NCBI RefSeq assembly: GCF_029784135.1
Contig: NC_073746.1
Span: 65,040,763-65,104,762, forward strand
Source of the DNA: Toxorhynchites rutilus septentrionalis
Taxonomy: Eukaryota > Arthropoda > Insecta > Diptera > Culicidae
DNA: 64,000 nucleotides
Direction: 5' to 3'
The position numbers and the translations under genes are program-made. How positions within the stretch are numbered: the first letter of the stretch is position 1; each line of letters starts with the position of its first letter. Below the pieces are notes generated by a model that saw only the letters and a list, made by a program, of their open reading frames with translations, made no database searches and was not told the DNA's origin. Positions 9,739 through 22,105 of this stretch are shown piece by piece.

Positions 9739-10923
9739 ACTAGCTGACCCGGCAAACTTCGTCACGCCCAACATTTGTTTTTTGTTATCAATATCTTCAA
9801 ACATTCACGTTTTCTCACTATGAGCAAGTTCACGGGTCTAATCGCAGAACTGTTCATTGATTGATCTTCTAACCGACCCCGTTGAATTTACCTTTTAGTA
9901 TAAAATTCCTAGTATTTCTAACAAAACTCATCATTATAATATCAGATTATTCTCAGACACAATTCTCGTTCAAGATCATTCAACCACATCCTTCCTTCCT
10001 TCCCCCAGAAAGGTGGGAGGAGTGTTGAACCGCTTTAGAAATGTTTCTTGCCCCCTATAACCTCCACATGCCAAATTTGGTTCTGTTTGCTCGATTAGTT
10101 CTTGAATTACGCAGAAATGTATGTTTCATTTGTATGGCAGCCCCCCCGCCTCCTTCATAGCGAGGGAAGGAGTGTCTATTCACCATGGAAACGTTTTGTG
10201 TCCCCTAAAACATTTGCATGACAAATTTGGCTCCATTTGCTTGATAAGTTTGCGGATTATGCAGAAATTTGTCTTTCATTTGTATGGCAGCTCCCCCTTA
10301 GTGAGGGGGGTGAAGTGTCTAACCACCGTAAAAACATTTATTGCACCCTAAAACCTCCACATGCCGAATTTGGTTTCATTTGCTTGATTAATTCTCGAGC
10401 TATGCAGAAATTTGTGTTTCATTTTGATGGCAGCCCCACTTAAGAGAGGTGGGTGGAGAGTCTAACCACCATAGAATCATTTATCATTTATTATATACAA
10501 TGTTTCTATGATGGTTAGACAGTCCTTCCCCCACTCAAAGGGGGGGGGGGGCTGCCATACAAATGAAACACAAATTTCTGCATTACTCGAGAATTAATCA
10601 AGCAAATGAAACCAAATTTGGCATGTGGAGGTTTTAGGATGCAATAAATGTTTCTATGGTGTTAAGATACTCCTTCCCCCTCTCTTAGAGGGGGCTGCCG
10701 TACAAATGAAACACAAATTTTTGCATTACCCGAGAATTAATCAAGCAAATTAAACCAAATTAGGCATATGGAAACTTTAGGGTGCAATGAATGTTTCTAT
10801 GGTGGTTAGATACCCCTCCCCCCTCTCTTAGGGGTGGCTGCCATACAAATAAAACACAAATTTCTGCATTACTCGAGAATTAATCAAGTAAATGGCGGGA
10901 CGAAGTTTGCCGGGTTAGCTAGT
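9739..10923. mobile_element. non-autonomous TIR element with nested direct and inverted sub-repeats
   Basis: Ends are inverted repeats: ACTAGCTGACCCGGCAAACT at the left and, read on the opposite strand, ACTAGCTAACCCGGCAAACT at 10923 backwards. The interior has about three direct copies of a roughly 150 bp unit on the left half (CATTTGTATGGCAGC..CCC, TCTAACCACC, CCTCCACATGCC, TTTGCTTGATTA) and about three inverted copies on the right half. The symmetry centre is near 10483. No transposase. The superfamily is not identified. Confidence 0.8.
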
Positions 10924-11440
10924 GGAACATAAAGCTTTAGGCAAACTTATCACTGCGTAACATTTGAACACATGCCCAATTGATTTTTTTTTGTGTACGT
11001 TCCTATTTTTCTTCAATATTCTCCAATTCTAATTTGGATGGAGACACACACAACGATATAAAAACAGCTCAAATCTGACCTTCAGTTCATTATGATGACG
11101 AGTCATAAGTACATCTAAACTACCGTTGGCAGAAAAAATGTAATCTTCGGAAGAAAAAATGCTTTTTCGTGTGTTGAAGGGTAAAATCAACAAATAAAAG
11201 AATGCTTTTCAAGCGTTTTAAAATGTTTGGGGGCAAACCTCTGTTTCTCTCAGACTGAACAGTTTGGGAAAAAAATCCAAACGATGCCAATCAGGGATCG
11301 AACCAAGGTCGGTAGAAAGGAAAACATAAACGTGAATCTGTATCGTTTTCGCTCGCAGGTCGTGTATGTGGCAAAGTATGCGGAAAGGGTTAATGCGTGC
11401 TTATTTGCAATGTGTCTCTTATTTCGTTCTCTCATATTGT
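10924..11440. other. intergenic, no gene seen
   Basis: No supported gene. A B-box-like GGTTCGATCCC on the minus strand near 11300 has no matching A box. Confidence 0.4.
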
Positions 11441-13489
11441 TATAGACGAATTTCATGCCAACTCGACTGGCCGTTGGCAGCACCATCTCGGATAGCAGTG
11501 AAACATTGTGGGTGTAAAGACATGAGTCATTAAGGCAACTTTGCATACTTGAAATATTCGAACTACTTTTTGGAAAAAGCCAATTTTTTTTTAAATTTTT
11601 TTCAAAAATTTACAGTTTAAAGCCTACAAAATTATTGTCAAAGGAAATTGTTTAAATTTTCACAAAAAAATACCAAACAAATTTTGGAGAAAAATTTCGC
11701 TGACAAAAAAGTTATTTTTAAATTTAAAATTCATTTTTCTCAAAAACGTATTTTTTTTTAATTCTCAAAAATATATATATGAATAGCCCTTACAATTTCC
11801 AACAAGTTATCCATACATCGGAAGATGAGCACTTCTACATGGACATTTTTTTTCTAACAACAACTTTTTTATGTTTTCTTTGAAAAAAATACAACTAATC
11901 CTAATTTTGTTTAAAGTCAAGATAGCGATATAGTGTATCCAACAAAGTTGTAGATCTTATTCAAATATGTACGGTTGAAGACGTCAATATTCTATCTGTT
12001 ATAGTTTTTGGAATATAAGTCATTTTTGTATGAAGACTCCTGATAAAAATAATGTTTTGTTCGTAACATTTTTGTGTGTGTATTCTCACGTTTGACATAT
12101 TCTTGACATGTTTCTGAATAGAGAAAAGTTAGCAGAGCAGGTAAATTGCGATAATTTACGAATTAAACATTGATAGTAAGAAAAAAATTAAAAAGTTGTT
12201 GTTCGAAAAACTTTTTGCATGTAAATGTGCCCATCGTCCGATGTATGGAAAATTTGTTGGAATTTTCAAGAGCTATTTATATCTATTTTTTTCAGAATTT
12301 TAAAAGCATATGATATCGAGAAAAATGAATTTAAATTTTTAAAATATTTTTTTTCAATGAATTTTTTTTCCAAGAAATTCTTTGATAGTTTTTATTGAAA
12401 ACCTAAGTAATTTGCTACATTTTATTCTCTGACCATCTTTTTGTGGATCTTATAGTTTTTAAATTAAGATCTTTCGAAACAAAGTTGAAAAACTCAAAAT
12501 TTAAAAAAAACCTACAAACAAAATCTATCAGACCTACCAAATTTTAGTCAAAGAATGGAATGTAGAAAACTATTTTGGTTTTCATTAAAAATTATCAAAG
12601 AATTTTTTGGAAAAAAAATTAATTGACAAAAAAATATTTTAAAAATTAGAATTCATTTTTCTCGAAAAAATATGCTTTTAAAATTCTGAAAAAAAATTAA
12701 TATAAATAGCCCTTAAAATTTCAAACAAGTTTCAATTCGTTACATTTTTATGTATAAATTATCGCATTTTAAATGCTCTGCTAACTTTTCTCTATTTAGA
12801 AACATACCAAGAACATGTCAAACGTGAGAATTTACAAACAAAAATGTTACGAACAAAACATATTTTTTTTCAGGAATCTTCACACAAAAATGACTTATAT
12901 TCCAAAAACTATAAAAGATAGAAAGTTAATGTCTTCGACAAAAGTTTATATTTTAACAAGATCTAAAACATTGTCGAATACATTATACCGCTATCTTGAT
13001 TTTAAACAAAATTAGAATAAGTTTTATTTTTTCCAAAGAAAACATGAAAAAGTTGTTCGAAAAACTTTTTCCCTGTAAAAGTGCCCATCTTCCGATGTAT
13101 GGACGACTTGTTGGAAATTGTAAGCGCTATTCATTTATATATTTTTGGAAATTTAAAAAAAAATATGTTTTTGGGAAAAATTAATTTTAATTTTTAAAAT
13201 ACCTATTTTGTCAGCGTTTTTGATATTTTTTTTTGTGGAAATTTAAACAATTGCCTACGTTTCATCCTTTGACCAGAATTTTGTAGGTATCATAGTTTTT
13301 GAGTTATAAATTTTTAAATAAAATTAAGAAAAAAAATTGGCTTTTTCCAAAAAGTAGTCTAATTTTTTTCGAATATTTCAAGTATGCAAAGTTGCTTAAA
13401 TGACCTATGTCTTTACACCCACAACGTTTCACTGCTATCTGAGATGGTGCTGCCAACTCCTAAACGAGTTGGCATGAAATTCGTCTATA
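11441..13489. repeat. 2 kb foldback palindrome (long terminal inverted repeat element)
   Basis: Two arms of about 1 kb are inverted copies of each other. The left end TATAGACGAATTTCATGCCA matches the right end read backwards from 13489. The next ~150 nt (GGCAGCACCATCTC..., GTGAAACATTGTGGGTGTAA, GCAACTTTGCATACTTGAAA) are also mirrored, as are inner parts such as GTTAGCAGAGCA (12128) against TGCTCTGCTAAC (12774). The symmetry centre is about 12465. It has no coding capacity; short ORFs in the arms are random AT-rich frames. A related element lies at 28217-30102. It could be a MITE-like foldback transposon. Confidence 0.85.
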
Positions 13490-13689
13490 TTGCTATGGCA
13501 TGTGCATTATACAAATGCTGTACTAGTATGGGAGGGTAGCACATTTTTTGTTATTTTTAAGCTCATTTAATGTTATAAATCAGGATTTCAAAATATGTGC
13601 TAAAAATTAATTTTGAAAAAACGCGCTCTGTTTATGGGGAAAATACCTTTACGCAGGTGGTTCGCTAAGTTGAATGCCGGTTAATACAC

Positions 13690-14030
13690 CTTAAGACCCG
13701 TCTACATACGCCAATCGGCCTTGGCCGCCCGGTAAATCCGGTAAAATGTGGACGTACCGCCCGGGCTTGCCGACGAGCCGAAAACCGACTTGAATCAAAC
13801 CGAACCCAACCCGAAACAAGTGGGTCCGGTTCGAGAAAGTCGAACCAAAACAAAACGAAGTAAATTAGCGTTAACGACATTGTGCTTCGTGTGTTCGTGA
13901 CGGCTTCGTGCATCCGATGGGACTTCGGCTTCGTGCACCCGATGGGGCGCCCACATTACATAACGAACCGAATATGCCGCCTGGTACAGGCCGATCGGCA
14001 TCATTCGGCCTAATGTGGACGCGCCTTTAG
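13690..14030. mobile_element. GC-rich MITE (unit A)
   Basis: 340 bp with inverted ends: CTTAAGACCCGTCTACATAC at the left against CTAAAGGCGCGTCCACATTA read from the right. GC-rich inverted sub-motifs (CCGATCGGC, GCGCCCACATTA) contrast with the AT-rich surroundings. No transposase. Confidence 0.7.
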
Positions 14031-14149
14031 AAACCAATATCGCTCGAGCAGACATTCCACCAGTAATGATAACTAATTGGAGACTCTACTAGTTAGTTAC
14101 ACGATACTTTAAACGGCAGAGTTTCTGAAAATATCGAAAAACACCATCC

Positions 14150-14690
14150 ATGAATATTAGGGTGCCAATGAAAATGGCCATCTCAAATTTCATAAAGTTA
14201 CCCCATAAAAATGTTAACCACCTCGAACAAACACCCTATGCAAAATACCAGCTCAATCGGACTTAAGGAAGAGTGGCGCAAAGCGGTCAAAGTTTGAGTT
14301 TTTTGAAAATCGAAAAATCACCCAAGGGATGAGTAAAGGAAATCGAGGTTTTCAAAAAAAATTGTTGATGCCAAATGTCTTAAAATTACATGAAACGTCG
14401 AGATATACTGTCATCTCGAAAAAGTTACGAAAGAGTTTTTCGGAATACGAGGCGAAACATATGGTTTTGGGTGCCAATAAAAATAGTTGTCTCGATTTTT
14501 CATTCAGAACTTGCTGCGAAATGTGGGTGATTTTTGGATTTTCAAATAACTCAAACTTTGGCCGCTTTGCGCCACTCTTCCTTAAGTCCGATTGAGCTGA
14601 TATTTTGCATAGGGTGTTTTTCGAGGTAGTGAACATTTTTTAAGGGGTTACTTTTTGAAATTTTAGGGTCGATGTTTTCCCATACATTCA
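14150..14690. repeat. 540 bp palindrome (unit A)
   Basis: Left arm GCTCAATCGGACTTAAGGAA..GAGTGGCGCAAAGCGG (14250-14300) is mirrored by CCGCTTTGCGCCACTCTTCC..TTAAGTCCGATTGAGC (14560-14600), with further matches outward (CACCCTATGCAAAATA). The symmetry centre is about 14425. Reading frames inside, on both strands, are by-products of the palindrome. Confidence 0.75.
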
Positions 14691-15869
14691 TTGGTACCAT
14701 AATGTATATGAATCGCTATAATGTAAGGGATCACATCTTGGAAGAAAGCAAAACGATACATTTTGAAAACAAATTTAGATAAATACTAATATCAAAATGT
14801 GATCAAAACATAATTATTCACGAAAACCGAACACGGTTTTGACTGGACTAAGCAAAATTTCTCCGTAGCCAATTTGGTTGCATTTCTGTTTTTTTTTCAG
14901 TAATGATGGTCCAATTTCATTCCCTTAAAAAGGTTTGAGAGGGACGATTTATATTTAGGGGGATTCTCTAGTGTAGACGCACGAACATCGGACGATTTTT
15001 CGAGCTCTGAAAAAAATAAACAAATAATATTTTTAGTATCCATTATTTTATTGTTTGGACAAAGGACAAAGGAAGGCCTTTGTCCTAATCCTTCGAGTGT
15101 ACAAAATTAATACACATTAATACAAATAATTGGAATAAAAAAAATCGAGTTTTGTTTAAAAAATCTCTAGACTAGAAGACGAGTATGCGTGTTAAGGGTG
15201 TTACGATCAAAAATCTGCTCGACATAAAATTGACGCATTTCCTTCCAAAAAACTTGAACATCCCTTATTTTATAAGTGTTTGCGTGCAACACTTTAATCA
15301 ATTTACACTTATTCTTGTTTAACCAAATTTCGAACATAACACCTCACGTTACATCTACAAAGTAATCATCAAGCCACGAGCAGTATCCTCTGCGTAGAAC
15401 GAGATACACACTACAACATGGCGCAGCTTGGTCGAAATCACCCCGAATGGGTTATTTGAACTGATGGAGAACTTAAGATGACCTACAAATTAGAAACTTA
15501 CTGTAATTCATGTGAAATTGGCCTTAATTTTGTAAAGAAGTGAAAGTTTTTCTATCGGGTTCTATAGTTATGAAACACTGGAATTTTAGTTGTTTGAATG
15601 TTTCGCGCCTGCACACAACAATTAAGTTTATATGGCCAGTCTTATAAATGAAGATAGTTATTGTATTCTACACTATATACTTCAATTCAACCGACTTCTT
15701 ACATATCTCTGGAAACTCAGAAAAAATAAGTGGTTCTATAGTTGTGAAAAGCAGTGTATTACCAAATAGGGATGTCGCTAAAAAAACGGTGTCAGTCACG
15801 TACCGTTCGAAGCCCGTTTGCGAGGATACTACCGTTCATACAGTAACCGGACAGGACGCTTAAGCAGAA

Positions 15870-15990
15870 CCATGTGGCCAAAACTCGTGGAAGACAAATC
15901 ATATGTGAAGATGGATTTTTGGAAGCTTCCCGGGCTTCAATCCTTTCTGACTACAACTGAGGATCATTCCCATCAAATTTTGGTTTGTTT
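15870..15990 (+). pseudogene. decayed IS630/Tc1-type transposase fragment (unit A)
   Basis: One short frame reads LVEDKSYVKMDFWKLPGLQS, matching the first-Asp block of the DD37E transposase in this window (LVMDDETYVKADFRQLPGLL). The frames on both sides are broken. A relic of a distant relative. Confidence 0.6.
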
Positions 15991-16109
15991 ACGCTGATAA
16001 TTTTGCACGGAAATTATTTATCTGCCAAATGATTTGACAATGTACTCGAAGGTATACAAGCAAATCTTCAATGCTGTCAGAACGGGTCCCACGGAAAAAA
16101 ATCACACGG

Positions 16110-16395
16110 GACCATATCGACCATAATTATGCGTTGAATTAACGTGGGATCAGAATTTGCTCGTTCAAGCATGTCTTTCGCCACTTGATTGCGGTGAAAC
16201 TTTTGGAGGAATTTGAGCTCTTTTGGCACTAGTTGTTCCGATGCGACTTTTCACATGCCCAAAACATCAACCAAAATATCTCGAACGGTCTCGTGAGGGA
16301 TATTTAATTCACGAGCTAGCTCTCTTAAACTTTAAGGGAAATTTCCGAGCACAATCTCTTTTATTATGTTGATATTTTCATAATTCAAAATGTTC
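16110..16395 (-). pseudogene. decayed mariner transposase fragment (unit A)
   Basis: Minus-strand translation gives SLRELARELNIPHETVRDIL, VDVLGM, KVASEQLVPKELKFLQKFHR and NQVAKDMLERANSDPTLIQR. This is the mariner order of a second helix-turn-helix and linker just before the catalytic domain. An in-frame stop follows the GM. The catalytic domain is missing. Confidence 0.7.
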
Positions 16396-16914
16396 CGGGG
16401 AAAAATTAAAAATTACAAATTCCCGGTATATATTTGACAGAATGTGTGTGAATGTGAATGTGAATACCGAAACTCCCCACACGCTTGAGAAAATACTGTT
16501 GCAGTATGGGTGGATAGCACTTTTGATGATACTTCAAGCTCAAGTAATGTATGAGAATCGCAATCTTAAGTTTAAACAAAATTAGTATTAGTTGTAATTT
16601 TATAAAAGAAAACATGAAAAAGTTGTTGGTAGAAAAACCTTTTTCCCTGTAAAAGTGCCCATCTTTCGATATAGATCGCAGGGAATAAAAATCGAGTTTT
16701 TGCATAATCACCAAGCCTTTATCTGTGTTTTTTGAAAAAATACTTGGGAAATTCAATTTACAAGATAAATATTAGATGTGCCATGTAAGAAGCTGGTCAG
16801 ATTAGTGATTTACGTAGAATTTAAAGGAATGGCGAAAGGTATTCTATTGACGGAAGAGGGCGGAAAATAATAAAGATATTCAGTGAACAATATTGAGAAT
16901 AACGTTACCGAGGA

Positions 16915-17235
16915 TGTGGTTTTTTCAGCAGGGTTATGCATAGATCCACGTTTCCAAACAATCGAAGGCATGGTTTGCCGTGAAGGACATTCCGCTTCTT
17001 GAATGACCTACTGGCAGTCGATTGCAATCCCATAGAGAACCTACGGAGAATCTTGGCCGAGATGGTCTATGCAAACGGATGACAGTTTGACAACATTTCC
17101 AGTCTCAAGGCAGTAATTCAGGAATGTTGGGCTATAATCAATATGACAACACTTTAAAAGTTGTCTGACTCGATGCCAAATCGAGTTTTCAAAGTGATCC
17201 GAAATGGAGGTGGACATACTAAATATTAGCTACCG
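16915..17235 (+). pseudogene. decayed Tc1-like transposase C-terminus (unit A)
   Basis: Successive frames give KAWFAVKDIPLLEW, then SHREN-like NPIEN remnants, ILAEMVYANG, QFDNISSLKAVIQECW and LSDSMPNRVFKVIRNGGGHT. This is the Tc1-type C-terminal pattern with the third acidic residue in the NPIEN block. Several frameshifts and stops. The phrase GGTGCGGCTAAATGAATGTC downstream (~17460) may be part of its terminal repeat. Confidence 0.75.
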
Positions 17236-17723
17236 ATTGAACTCGAAATTTGCCGTACAAATTTTCTTCTTTTATTGAAATTTTAGGATGCGGCTGAACG
17301 AATGTCCACCCTGATTCCACATATTTGAATTACTTGGAAACAAAAAGTGAAATTATACTTTTTTTAGAATGAATTCAATGAAAATAAACAATCATCGTCT
17401 TTTATGAGCAAAACTGTACAAAGAATTGACTTATTTTTAAAAATATTGAGAAAAAATAGGGTGCGGCTAAATGAATGTCTACCACTGTATGAAGAAAAAT
17501 CATAAAATCATTACCACATTATTATAATGTTAATACTATACTTTTGTTAATTTATAGTACGGGTGGTTTGTACTGCTTTTTTGCGAAACCCATATAAGAT
17601 GACTTTGGCATGTATTATTGTTGTCAATTAGTCTTCAAATTAAAATAAAATATTGCAAGATCCTGCAAAAGATGTCTACAAACTGAGTTTGATCTTCGTT
17701 TAATAATTTCTCCCCAAGAAACT

Positions 17724-17777
17724 GAGTTATAAATTTTTAAATAAAATTAAGAAAAAAAATTGGCTTTTTCCAAAAAG
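17724..17777 (+). repeat. 54 bp filler at the tandem duplication junction
   Basis: The junction between units A and B is not a simple abutment. A 54 bp piece starting GAGTTATAAATTTTTAAATA and ending TTTTTCCAAAAAG is an extra copy of sequence found at about 13300-13353 (and again at 18499-18552). It is a templated insertion between the units. Confidence 0.8.
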
Positions 17778-18887
17778 TTCATTAAAAATTATCAAAGAAT
17801 TTTTTGGAAAAAAAATTAATTGACAAAAAAATATTTTAAAAATTAGAATTCATTTTTCTCGAAAAAATATGCTTTTAAAATTCTGAAAAAAAATTAATAT
17901 AAATAGCCCTTAAAATTTCAAACAAGTTTCAATTCGTTACATTTTTATGTATAAATTATCGCATTTTAAATGCTCTGCTAACTTTTCTCTATTTAGAAAC
18001 ATACCAAGAACATGTCAAACGTGAGAATTTACAAACAAAAATGTTACGAACAAAACATATTTTTTTTCAGGAATCTTCACACAAAAATGACTTATATTCC
18101 AAAAACTATAAAAGATAGAAAGTTAATGTCTTCGACAAAAGTTTATATTTTAACAAGATCTAAAACATTGTCGAATACATTATACCGCTATCTTGATTTT
18201 AAACAAAATTAGAATAAGTTTTATTTTTTTCCAAAGAAAACATGAAAAAGTTGTTCGATAAACTTTTTCCCTGTAAAAGTGCCCATCTTCCGATGTATGG
18301 ACGACTTGTTGGAAATTGTAAGCGCTATTCATTTATATATTTTTGGAAATTTAAAAAAAAATATGTTTTTGGGAAAAATTAATTTTAATTTTTAAAATAC
18401 CTATTTTGTCAGCGTTTTTGATATTTTTTTTTGTGGAAATTTAAACAATTGCCTACGTTTCATCCTTTGACCAGAATTTTGTAGGTATCATAGTTTTTGA
18501 GTTATAAATTTTTAAATAAAATTAAGAAAAAAAATTGGCTTTTTCCAAAAAGTAGTCTAATTTTTTTCGAATATTTCAAGTATGCAAAGTTGCTTAAATG
18601 ACCTATGTCTTTACACCCACAACGTTTCACTGCTATCTGAGATGGTGCTGCCAACTCCTAAACGAGTTGGCATGAAATTCGTCTATATTGCTATGGCATG
18701 TGCATTATACAAATGCTGTACTAGTATGGGAGGGTAGCACATTTTTTGTTATTTTTAAGCTCATTTAATGTTATAAATCAGGATTTCAAAATATGTGCTA
18801 AAAATTAATTTTGAAAAAACGCGCTCTGTTTATGGGGAAAATACCTTTACGCAGGTGGTTCGCTAAGTTGAATGCCGGTTAATACAC

Positions 18888-19228
18888 CTTAAGACCCGTC
18901 TACATACGCCAATCGGCCTTGGCCGCCCGGTAAATCCGGTAAAATGTGTACGTACCGCCCGGGCTTGCCGACGAGCCGAAAACCGACTTGAATCAAACCG
19001 AACCCAACCCGAAACAAGTGGGTCCGGTTCGAGAAAGTCGAACCAAAACAAAACGAAGTAAATTAGCGTTAACGACATTGTGCTTCGTGTGTTCGTGACG
19101 GCTTCGTGCATCCGATGGGACTTCGGCTTCGTGCACCCGATGGGGCGCCCACATTACATAACGAACCGAATATGCCGCCTGGTACAGGCCGATCGGCATC
19201 ATTCGGCCTAATGTGGACGTGCCTTTAG
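18888..19228. mobile_element. GC-rich MITE (unit B)
   Basis: Counterpart of the MITE at 13690-14030 with the same inverted ends. It exists as a second copy because of the tandem duplication, not a separate insertion. Confidence 0.7.
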
Positions 19229-19347
19229 AAACCAATATCGCTCGAGCAGACATTCCACCAGTAATGATAACTAATTGGAGACTCTACTAGTTAGTTACAC
19301 GATACTTTAAACGGCAGAGTTTCTGAAAATATCGAAAAACACCATCC

Positions 19348-19893
19348 ATGAATATTAGGGTGCCAATGAAAATGGCCATCTCAAATTTCATAAAGTTACC
19401 CCATAAAAATGTTAACCACCTCGAACAAACACCCTATGCAAAATACCAGCTCAATCGGACTTAAGGAAGAGTGGCGCAAAGCGGTCAAAGTTTGAGTTTT
19501 TTGAAAATCGAAAAATCACCCAAGGGAGGAGTAAAGGAAATCGAGGTTTTCAAAAAAAATTGTTGATGCCAAATGTCTTAAAATTACATGAAACGTCGAG
19601 ATATACTGTCATCTCGAAAAAGTTTCGAAAGAGTTTTTCGGAATACGAGGCGAAACATATGGTTTTGGGTGCCAATAAAAATAGTTGTCTCGATTTTTCA
19701 TTCGGAACTTGCTGCGAAATGTGGGTGATTTTTGGATTTTCAAATAACTCAAACTCAAGTGCCGCTTTGCGCCACTCTTCCTTAAGTCCGATTGAGCTGA
19801 TATTTTGCATAGGGTGTTTTTCGAGGTAGTGAACATTTTTTAAGGGGTTACTTTTTGAAATTTTAGGGTCGATGTTTTCCCATACATTCATTG
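19348..19893. repeat. 540 bp palindrome (unit B)
   Basis: Counterpart of 14150-14690 within unit B, with a small change at the inner edge of the right arm. Confidence 0.7.
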
Positions 19894-21072
19894 GTACCAT
19901 AATGTATATGAATCGCTATAATGTAAGGGATCACATCTTGGAAGAAAGCAAAACGATACATTTTGAAAACAAATTTAGATAAATACTAATATCAAAATGT
20001 GATCAAAACATAATTATTCACGAGAACCGAACACGGTTTTGACTGGACTAAGCAAAATTTCTCCGTAGCCAATTTGGTTGCATTCCTTTTTTTTTTTTTT
20101 CAGTAATGATGGTCCAATTTCATTCCCTTAAAAAGGTTTGAGAGGGACGATTTATATTTAGGGGGATTCTCTAGTGTAGACGCACGAACATCGGACGATT
20201 TTTCGAGCTCTGAAAAAAATAAACAAATAATATTTTTAGTATCCATTATTTTATTGTTTGGACAAAGGACAAAGGAAGGCCTTTGTCCTAATTCTTTCGA
20301 GTGTACAAAATTAATACACATTAATACAAATAATTGGAATAAAAAAATCGAGTTTTGTTTAAAAAATCTCTAGACTAGAAGACGAGTATGCGTGTTAAGG
20401 GTGTTACGATCAAAAATCTGCTCGACATAAAATTGACGCATTTCCTTCCAAAAAACTTGAACATCCCTTATTTTATAAGTGTTTGCGTGCAACACTTTAA
20501 TCAATTTACACTTATTCTTGTTTAACCAAATTTCGAACATAACACCTAACGTTACATCTACAAAGTAATCATCAAGCCACGAGCAGTATCCTCTGCGTAG
20601 AACGAGATACACACTACAACATGGCGCAGCTTGTTCGAAATCACCCCGAATGGGTTATTTGAACTGATGGAGAACTTAAGATGACCTACAAATTAGAAAC
20701 TTACTGTAATTCATGTGAAATTGGCCTTAATTTTGTAAAGAAGTGAAAGTTTTTCTATCGGGTTCTATAGTTATGAAACACTGGAATTTTAGTTGTTTGA
20801 ATGTTTCGCGCCTGCACACAACAATTAAGTTTATATGGCCAGTCTTATAAATGAAAATAGTTATTGTATTCTACACTATATACTTCAATTCAACCGACTT
20901 CTTACATATCTCTGGAAACTCAGAAAAAATAAGTGGTTCTATAGTTGTGAAAAGCAGTGTATTACCAAATAGGGATGTCGCTAAAAAAACGGTGTCAGTC
21001 ACGTACCGTTCGAAGCCCGTTTGCGAGGATACTACCGTTCATACAGTAACCGGACAGGACGCTTAAGCAGAA

Positions 21073-21193
21073 CCATGTGGCCAAAACTCGTGGAAGACAA
21101 ATCATATGTGAAGATGGATTTTTGGAAGCTTCCCGGGCTTCAATCCTTTCTGACTACAACTGAGGATCATTCCCATCAAATTTTGGTTTGTTT
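21073..21193 (+). pseudogene. decayed IS630/Tc1-type transposase fragment (unit B)
   Basis: Duplicate of the fragment at 15870-15990, with the same SYVKMDFWKLPG block. Confidence 0.6.
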
Positions 21194-21312
21194 ACGCTGA
21201 TAATTTTGCACGGAAATTATTTATCTGCCAAATGATTTGACAATGTACTCGAAGGTATACAAGCAAATCTTCAATGCTGTCAGAACGGGTCCCACGGAAA
21301 AAAATCACACGG

Positions 21313-21598
21313 GACCATATCGACCATAATTATGCGTTGAATTAACGTGGGATCAGAATTTGCTCGTTCAAGCATGTCTTTCGCCACTTGATTGCGGTGA
21401 AACTTTTGGAGGAATTTGAGCTCTTTTGGCACTAGTTGTTCCGATGCGACTTTTCACATGCCCAAAACATCAACCAAAATATCTCGAACGGTCTCGTGAG
21501 GGATATTTAATTCACGAGCTAGCTCTCTTAAACTTTAAGGGAAATTTCCGAGCACAATCTCTTTTATTATGTTGATATTTTCATAATTCAAAATGTTC
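21313..21598 (-). pseudogene. decayed mariner transposase fragment (unit B)
   Basis: Duplicate of the fragment at 16110-16395 on the minus strand, with the same helix-turn-helix and linker blocks and the same internal stop. Confidence 0.7.
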
Positions 21599-22105
21599 CG
21601 GGGAAAAATTAAAAATTACTAATTCCCGGTATATATTTGACAGAATGTGTGTGAATGTGAATGTGAATACCGAAACTCCCCACACGCTTGAGAAAATACT
21701 GTTGCAGTATGGGTGGATAGCACTTTTGATGATACTTCAAGCTCAAGTAATGTATGAGAATCGCAATCTTAAGTTTAAACAAAATTAGTATTAGTTGTAA
21801 TTTTATAAAAGAAAACATGAAAAAGTTGTTGGTAGAAAAACCTTTTTCCCTGTAAAAGTGCCCATCTTTCGATATAGATCGCAGGGAATAAAAATCGAGT
21901 TTTTGCATAATCACCAAGCCTTTATCTGTGTTTTTTGAAAAAATACTTGGGAAATTCAATTTACAAGATAAATATTAGATGTGCCATGTAAGAAGCTGAT
22001 TTACGTAGAATTTAAAGGAATGGCGAAAGGTATTCTATTGACGGAAGAGGGCGGAAAATAATAAAGATATTCAGTGAACAATATTGAGAATAACGTTACC
22101 GAGGA

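Larger units (their letters stand above)
12581..17723 (+). repeat. 5.1 kb tandem duplication, unit A
   Basis: This segment recurs almost base for base at 17778-22914. The offset is 5197 at the start, 5203 after small indels, and 5191 after a 12 bp deletion in unit B near 22000. It contains the right arm of the foldback palindrome, a GC-rich MITE, a small palindrome and three decayed transposase fragments. Only scattered substitutions separate the units (for example ATGTGGACG against ATGTGTACG), so the duplication is recent or an assembly artefact. Confidence 0.92.

Noticed and set aside
12815..13015. 66-codon frame identical to one at 18012-18212
   Set aside because: It lies in a palindrome arm duplicated with the tandem repeat. 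No motif and Lys/Asn-rich random AT coding.
14329..14636. overlapping 88- and 94-codon frames on opposite strands
   Set aside because: Both are by-products of the 14150-14690 palindrome.
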